From an uncultured Bacteroidales bacterium (lineage in GTDB: Bacteria > Bacteroidota > Bacteroidia > Bacteroidales > Paludibacteraceae): 18,885 nucleotides of DNA. The notes below the pieces were generated by a model. That model made no database searches. It saw only the letters and a program-made list of their open reading frames with translations, and was not told the origin of the DNA. The stretch lies in NCBI GenBank assembly GCA_937892015.1, contig CALAUY010000072.1:1-18885 (forward strand). Direction: 5' to 3'. Shown piece by piece: positions 14,139 through 18,885 of the stretch (positions are counted from its first letter, which is position 1; the number at the start of each line of letters is the position of its first letter). Made by a program: the position numbers and the translations under genes.

Positions 14139-16949
14139 TTATTCGGGGAGCATGACAATCTCGAACATATTGCCGCTGTTCACCAGTTTTTGGAGCGTTT
14201 GCTGTACGCTCTCGGCGGTGATGTTCTCCACAACCGGCTTGTATTCGGTTGCTCGGTTGATGCCCAGCTTGTAGTGCATCTCCAGTGTAGATGTCCACCA
14301 ACCATTGCGTTCCATATCCTCTTGCAGGTCTTTGAGCATCGACTCTTTCTCTTTCTGCAAGTCGCTCTCCAATGGGCCATTATCGATGATGGTCTGCACT
14401 TCTTCGTGGATAATCTCCATCAAGCGGACCTGTTTGGCAGGGTCGGTGTCGAACTGCATCAGCAAGGCGGCTTTAGGAACGGGAAAGGCGGAAAAATAGC
14501 CGTATGTTCCCACTCCGTAACTGCCACCCTCTCGCTCGCGGATAGACTCTAAATAGCGGGTGCTGAGTATGCGGCCTATCATCTCCATGTTCATCGCGTT
14601 GGCAAGTGAGTAGTTGAAATCGTACGAGGTGTACTGGATGCGGTTGGAGGCAGTGGTCGTCTCCATTGCGCGGCTGAAATAATTGAGTATGCGACCTTTC
14701 GGTGCGCGGATACCATTGTCAACGAAATGCTCTTTGTGGTTCTTTTTCGTCTTGAGGCTGCCGAGATATGTGCAGATGAGTCGTTGCGTCTCGGCATCGT
14801 CGGGGTCGATGTTCCCTACAAAGAAGAAAGTGAAATCAGCGGCATTGCCGAACCTCTCGCTGTAAATATTCATAATCTTGTCTAAGCTGACCTTTTCGAG
14901 GTTGTCCTCGTTCATCAGCATCACGCGCGGGGAGTGGTCGGCACTCATCATCTGTACTGAGTCGCTGAACTGCGCTTTGGGATTGGCCGAGCGATGCGAT
15001 AGTTGGTTGCGCAGCAAACCCATCAGTGCCGAGTAGGCATCCTCGTCGCGTCGCGGAGCAGTGAAATGCAGGTATATCAACTGCATGAGCGTTTCGAAAT
15101 CTTTCACTGTACTGTTGCCGCTCAGTGACTCGGTGTTCTCGTTAATCGAGGTACTGCAACTCGCCCGTTTGCCGCTTAGTGCTTTCTGCAGGTCGGTGGC
15201 CGAGTAGTCGCCCAGTCCCATAAAACTAACAGCAGCAGTTGCCAGTTCGGCCGACATCAGCTCTTCGGTTGGGATGAGCGATTCGCCGCCCCAAGAGAAG
15301 GCCGACATCACTATCTCGTCTTGCTTGAAGTCGGTCTGTTTGAGCACGACGCGTACTCCGTTACGGAGGGTCCATTCGGTGGCACCGAAGTCGGTCAGTG
15401 TTCGTTTCTTGGCAATCTTGCCGGGTTTGAGTGCTTTCTTCACGAGCCGACTATCCACAGCTGTCGCTTTCGGTTGGGCAATCTCCAGCTCGTGCATGGC
15501 GGCCAATGAGGCGGTTATCTGTGCACTGCTCGGCAAGACTGCCGCATCTTTGTCAGGAGCTTGGATGTTCACGATAATGTTGTTGTCGGTCACGTACGTT
15601 TTGGCCAGTTCGTTGAGCATATCTACGCTCACGTGCGGGAGAATGCTCTGCATGAACTCGTATTCCCACTCGGCGCTCGGGATAGGCGAGCCCTCCAAGT
15701 AGTTGCTGATATACTCGTTGACGAAACTCCTGTTGCGGGTGGCATTGCGCTCGTTGTAACTCTTCTCGTATCCGCTGAGCATCTCGGTTTTTGCTCGGTC
15801 GAGTTCGTCTTGCGTGAAGCCGTATCGGCGCATTTTCTCTATCTGCTCCACGAGTAGCGCGAAAGCAGCCTGTTCTTGTCCCTCTTTCGCAGATACGGAC
15901 GTATAGAAAGCGTCGCGTGTCGGCACCAAGTCGGTGTACGCCATTACGCCGCCCATGATGGGGGCATCCGGACGCAAGGTAATCTCTTGCAGTCGTTCGC
16001 CAAGGATATTGTAGATTAGTTCATCGAGCACGTCGCGACGGACGTATGCTGCTTGTGTGCCATGCATGGCTTTCGGCATCGGTTCATGCTTGAAGATAAT
16101 GCGGATATTGCTGCTTTGCGCCTCGGGGTCGGTGACGATTGCCACGATAGGTTCGGTGTTGTCACCAATATCGTAGTAAGGTCGCTCTCCGCGATTGGCA
16201 CGAGCAGGGACGTTGGCCCACAGTGCCTGAATCTTCGCTTCGATGGCATCCACGTCGATGTCTCCCACCACGATGATGGCTTGCAGGTCGGGGCCGTACC
16301 ATTTCTTATAGTACGCACGCAGAGCGTCGTGGCTGAAGTTATTGATGACGGCCGTGTCGCCGATAACGTCGCGCTTGGCGTACTGCGAGCCCGGGTACAT
16401 CAGTTCATTCCCTTTTTTCCACATGCGCCGTGCGGCCGTGCGACCGGTACGCCATTCTTCCAGAATGACGCCTCGCTCGGCATCTATCTCTTCGGGCAGT
16501 AAGCTGACAGCGCAACTCCAGTCGTGCATCACGAGCAGTGCCGAGTCGATGATGCCCTCACGGTACGTGGGCACATCACTCAATCGATAAACGGTGCGGT
16601 CGAGGGAGGTGTAGGCATTGATGTTGCCGCCAAAATTCACGCCGACTGACTCGAAATAGTTGATGATGCCCTTCCCTTCAAAATGTTCGGTGCCGTTGAA
16701 GCACATGTGCTCCAAGAAATGGGCCAGTCCGTTCTGCTCGTCCTCTTCAAGGATGGCTCCAACCGACTGTACAATATGGAACTCGCAACGCTCTTTGGGC
16801 ATCTCGTTGTGACGTATATAGTACGTTAGTCCATTGTTTAAATGCCCCACGCGTACTGCCTCGTCGGCGGGTACTACGGGCACGTCATCTTGTGCGAAGA
16901 GGCCGATTGCCACCGCACAGAAAATCAAACTCAAAACATGTCTTTTCAT
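14139..16949 (-). CDS. Periplasmic M16 family zinc protease (PqqL-like)
   Basis: 936 aa. Signal peptide MKRHVLSLIFCAVAIGLFAQ, so probably exported to the periplasm. The inverted zinc motif HFLEH is at residues 77-81, with the third zinc ligand expected at Glu158 (LPEEIDAERG), 77 residues after His81 as in pitrilysin. The typical EHMCFNGTEHF context and INAYTSLDRTVYRL follow. The second, inactive M16 half occupies about 470-936. Two-half length (about 930 aa) is normal for PqqL-like proteins, which degrade peptides. The longer reading frame from 17015 is rejected because it would start within the promoter at 16971-17003; ATG 16949 directly starts the signal peptide. It is the first gene of the long minus-strand run. 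Confidence 0.92.
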   Translation of the reverse strand: MKRHVLSLIFCAVAIGLFAQDDVPVVPADEAVRVGHLNNGLTYYIRHNEMPKERCEFHIVQSVGAILEEDEQNGLAHFLEHMCFNGTEHFEGKGIINYFESVGVNFGGNINAYTSLDRTVYRLSDVPTYREGIIDSALLVMHDWSCAVSLLPEEIDAERGVILEEWRTGRTAARRMWKKGNELMYPGSQYAKRDVIGDTAVINNFSHDALRAYYKKWYGPDLQAIIVVGDIDVDAIEAKIQALWANVPARANRGERPYYDIGDNTEPIVAIVTDPEAQSSNIRIIFKHEPMPKAMHGTQAAYVRRDVLDELIYNILGERLQEITLRPDAPIMGGVMAYTDLVPTRDAFYTSVSAKEGQEQAAFALLVEQIEKMRRYGFTQDELDRAKTEMLSGYEKSYNERNATRNRSFVNEYISNYLEGSPIPSAEWEYEFMQSILPHVSVDMLNELAKTYVTDNNIIVNIQAPDKDAAVLPSSAQITASLAAMHELEIAQPKATAVDSRLVKKALKPGKIAKKRTLTDFGATEWTLRNGVRVVLKQTDFKQDEIVMSAFSWGGESLIPTEELMSAELATAAVSFMGLGDYSATDLQKALSGKRASCSTSINENTESLSGNSTVKDFETLMQLIYLHFTAPRRDEDAYSALMGLLRNQLSHRSANPKAQFSDSVQMMSADHSPRVMLMNEDNLEKVSLDKIMNIYSERFGNAADFTFFFVGNIDPDDAETQRLICTYLGSLKTKKNHKEHFVDNGIRAPKGRILNYFSRAMETTTASNRIQYTSYDFNYSLANAMNMEMIGRILSTRYLESIREREGGSYGVGTYGYFSAFPVPKAALLMQFDTDPAKQVRLMEIIHEEVQTIIDNGPLESDLQKEKESMLKDLQEDMERNGWWTSTLEMHYKLGINRATEYKPVVENITAESVQQTLQKLVNSGNMFEIVMLPE

Positions 16950-16970
16950 TACGATAATATCTTTACGGAC

Positions 16971-17003
16971 TGCAAAGTTACTGCTTTTTTGGGATATATG
17001 CAA
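16971..17003 (-). promoter_or_regulatory. Promoter of the M16 protease-HTCS-envelope gene run
   Basis: Minus strand TTGC (17003-17000), a 19-base spacer ATATATCCCAAAAAAGCAG, then TAACTTTGCA (16980-16971). Expected TSS is near 16964, 15 bases before the protease ATG. The upstream 19-mer TGCGTTTTTTCTTGCATAT (17014-16996) is identical to that of the divergent cinA promoter. Confidence 0.82.
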
Positions 17004-17115
17004 GAAAAAACGCATTTTTTTGTCCTTTTTCGTGCATTTTCGGCGAGAAAGCTACTAAAATGCGCCTTTTTTCTCCCGATTTCGGTGGAGTTAGTGCGCA
17101 GATTTGCGTTTTTTC

Positions 17116-17147
17116 TTGCATATTTGAAAAAAAAGCAGTAATTTTGC
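17116..17147 (+). promoter_or_regulatory. cinA promoter
   Basis: TTGC (17116-17119), a 19-base spacer ATATTTGAAAAAAAAGCAG, then TAATTTTGC (17139-17147). Expected TSS near 17153, about 35 bases before the cinA ATG. It is preceded by TGCGTTTTTTCTTGCATAT (17105-17123), the perfect inverted copy of 16996-17014. Confidence 0.82.
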
Positions 17148-17187
17148 AGCCAATTTCTTACGTTTTTTGGTTTATAGTGAGACAACA

Positions 17188-18459
17188 ATGAAACAGGTAG
17201 AGATCATAACCATTGGTGATGAGTTGCTGATTGGTCAGGTGGTGGACACCAACAGTGCATGGATGGCATCGCGGCTCAATAGTTGGGGTTTTGCGGTGGG
17301 TCGCGTGGTGAGTGTTCACGACGACGCTGCGCAGATACGCGAAGCGTTGGCAGAGTCTGTGCATCGAGCCGAGGTGGTGCTGCTTACCGGCGGTTTGGGG
17401 CCGACTAAGGACGACATCACCAAACGCACGCTGTGCGACTTTTTCGGCACATCGCTCGTTTATCGGCAAGATATCCGCGAGCACCTTGAACGACTGTATG
17501 CCGGTCGTCCCGACGTACTCAACCGGTTGACTGACACCCAGTGTCTTTTCCCTGCCAATGCCGAGTTGCTGCGCAACGAAGTGGGGTCGGCACAAGCGAT
17601 GTGCTGGCAGAGCTCGGCCACTGTCATCTCGATGCCGGGTGTTCCTTACGAGATGATGTGGTGCATGGACCATAGTGTGGGTGAGCGACTTCGATTGCTG
17701 TCGGCCGATGCCGGCAGCATCATCCACCGTACGCTACAAGTGTACGGCATCTCCGAGTCCGGTCTGGCGCTGCTCATCAGCGACTGGGAAGAGGCTCTGC
17801 CGAGCGGGTTGCACCTTGCTTATCTGCCCAAAGATGGGGTCATACGTCTGCGGTTGAGCGGGTATGGTGTGGCATCCGACGTGATAGAGGCACATATTGA
17901 TGCGCTCCGCGCTATCCTTGATGCACAGACGACGGAATGGTTACCATCTCCCGCAGACAAGGGGCTACTCTTCGCCAACGATGATCGGCCTGTGGAGGTG
18001 TTAGTGGGCGAACGGCTCAAGGCCTGTGGACAGACAATAGCGTCGGCCGAGAGCTGCACGGGCGGGAAGATAGCAGAGCTGCTCAACCGCCATGCCGGCA
18101 GTTCGGCTTTCTACTATGGGTCGGTTGTGGCCTACGACAACAGCGTTAAGCAGGGCGTGCTCGGCGTGAGGGCTGACGATTTGGAGAGGCATGGGGCTGT
18201 CAGCGAACCCGTGGTGAGGCAGATGGCAGAGGGCGTTCGGTCGCTCATGCACACCGACTATGCAGTGGCCACATCAGGCGTGGCCGGACCCGATGGCGGT
18301 ACCGCCGACAAACCCGTCGGGACGGTTTGGATGGCCGTTGCCACGCCGTACGGCACGTTCGCACATTGCTTCCGTTTAGGTCAACTGCGCGAACAAATCA
18401 CCGACCGTGCCGCACAGACGGCACTCATCTGGTTACTGAAACTGATGAACAACCCCTGA
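17188..18459 (+). CDS. cinA: CinA family protein (nicotinamide-nucleotide amidase type)
   Basis: 423 aa, full two-domain form. The N-terminal molybdopterin-binding-like domain (COG1058, about 1-170) has EIITIGDELLIGQ at 5-17, NT at 22 and GGLGPTKDD at 68-76. In known CinA proteins this part acts as an ADP-ribose or FAD-type pyrophosphatase. The C-terminal PncC domain (about 265-420) has SAESCTGG at 286-293, GSVVAYDN at 311-318 and TSGVAGPDGG at 362-371. It deamidates nicotinamide mononucleotide for NAD recycling. The ATG at 17188 starts the conserved MKQVEIITIGDE. An upstream start at 17167 adds seven unlikely residues. It is divergent from the protease gene. Confidence 0.93.
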   Translation: MKQVEIITIGDELLIGQVVDTNSAWMASRLNSWGFAVGRVVSVHDDAAQIREALAESVHRAEVVLLTGGLGPTKDDITKRTLCDFFGTSLVYRQDIREHLERLYAGRPDVLNRLTDTQCLFPANAELLRNEVGSAQAMCWQSSATVISMPGVPYEMMWCMDHSVGERLRLLSADAGSIIHRTLQVYGISESGLALLISDWEEALPSGLHLAYLPKDGVIRLRLSGYGVASDVIEAHIDALRAILDAQTTEWLPSPADKGLLFANDDRPVEVLVGERLKACGQTIASAESCTGGKIAELLNRHAGSSAFYYGSVVAYDNSVKQGVLGVRADDLERHGAVSEPVVRQMAEGVRSLMHTDYAVATSGVAGPDGGTADKPVGTVWMAVATPYGTFAHCFRLGQLREQITDRAAQTALIWLLKLMNNP

Positions 18460-18654
18460 CCCGATAGATTGCTTGCACGGTACGTGCCTCATGCGGGCAA
18501 TCTGAAGCATAGAAGCCCCCGCTTCGGGAATCCATACAACATTCATACTGCCACTTTTTGGATTATACCTGCAATATGTACTTTAACGGATGGGTACCAC
18601 GTGTCAGTGTGTGACTATTTAAGATGAGGTTATCATGTGATAATTAACTTATCG
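18460..18654. other. Intergenic stretch after cinA with weak structures
   Basis: No gene seen. A possible stem-loop at 18467-18502 (GATTGC / GCAATC outer arms, with GCACG / CGTGC at 18475-18487 inside) might end the cinA transcript but has no T-run. A 14-base palindrome-like TTATCATGTGATAA lies at 18630-18643 and could be a binding site for a dimeric regulator of something beyond the right edge. Both are weak. Confidence 0.3.
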
Positions 18655-18811
18655 TCCGTGTATCGTTCGTATATCGTTCTTGGGGAGATAGAGGGAGGTA
18701 TAGGGGGCGAGGAGGAAACTTTAGGAAACACTATGGAACTCTATGAGTCTTAGGAGCGAGAAGCGGGAGGGTAGTTTTTCGAACACGAATCACACGAATT
18801 GGACGAATAGG
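18655..18811 (+). repeat. Dispersed intergenic repeat, copy B
   Basis: Matches the reverse complement of 2345-2460 with gaps: TATATC/ATCGT blocks, TTCTTGGGGA, exact 15-mer TATAGGGGGCGAGGA at 18699-18713, GGAAACT-type blocks, AGGAGCGAGAAGCGG and GAACACGAAT. The trailing ACACGAAT/GGACGAAT motifs recall 2228-2257 and 2579-2618 in complement. The two copies are in opposite orientation, about 16 kb apart. Confidence 0.65.
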
Positions 18812-18885
18812 AAAAGTTGTAGAAAATCAATATTGTTGCGATAAATTTATACAAAAACCTATAAAACCCTTTGAATGCTTTAGTA

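Noticed and set aside
16950..17015. Upstream extension of the M16 protease to a start at 17015
   Set aside because: It would place translation start inside the promoter boxes. The ATG at 16949 begins a clean signal peptide.

Overview
The window looks like chromosomal DNA of a Bacteroidales-type bacterium (Bacteroidota). Three things point there. Promoters have the Bacteroidota form, a TTGC box at about -33, 19 bases, then TAnnTTTGC at about -7. There is a hybrid two-component regulator that fuses sensor, kinase, receiver and AraC domains. The run FKBP-like lipoprotein, DUF4827-like lipoprotein, phosphoglucosamine mutase, SurE, small membrane protein, LpxB is of a kind I associate with this group. 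I do not name a species.

Left 2.8 kb (about 1-2800) is gene-poor and accessory in character. It starts with the end of a probable type I-C CRISPR locus: a leader-like stem-loop and three repeats, the last one degenerate. Next is a 3'-terminal tRNA-like fragment. A HicB/HicA toxin-antitoxin pair follows, bracketed by a 17/19 inverted repeat. Then come a strong promoter facing only a doubtful 56-codon ORF, a probably frameshifted small ORF, an N-terminal fragment of a tyrosine recombinase, and about 500 bases of tandem and dispersed repeats. Part of that repeat block recurs in inverted orientation at the right end of the window (about 18655-18800).

The middle (2817-4058) is a two-gene plus-strand unit behind a good promoter: a signal-peptide-bearing probable outer-membrane beta-barrel protein and a 74-residue ribbon-helix-helix-like protein. 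It converges on a long minus-strand gene run.

From 16949 down to 4076 nine minus-strand genes lie end to end, several with 4-base ATGA overlaps: M16 zinc protease, hybrid two-component sensor/regulator, FKBP-type lipoprotein, DUF4827-like lipoprotein, GlmM, SurE, small membrane protein, LpxB, CNNM/CBS membrane protein. One promoter upstream of the protease could serve all of them. The theme is the cell envelope: UDP-GlcNAc supply (GlmM), lipid A disaccharide synthesis (LpxB), periplasmic folding and proteolysis, and probable metal transport. The only sizeable gap inside the tightly packed part, between the DUF4827-like gene and glmM, is filled by three exact 15-base tandem repeats.

Divergent from the protease is cinA (17188-18459). 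The two divergent promoters share a perfect 19-base inverted repeat. The last 430 bases are intergenic and end in the dispersed repeat.

The most unusual signal is a nearly constant promoter module (box, 19-base A-tract spacer, box) used in front of unrelated genes. The other points worth pursuing are the HTCS sitting in an envelope operon without SusC/SusD genes, and the tandem repeat before glmM. I did not find a clearly new multi-gene defence system; the CRISPR tail, HicBA and recombinase remnant look like pieces of an eroded accessory region.
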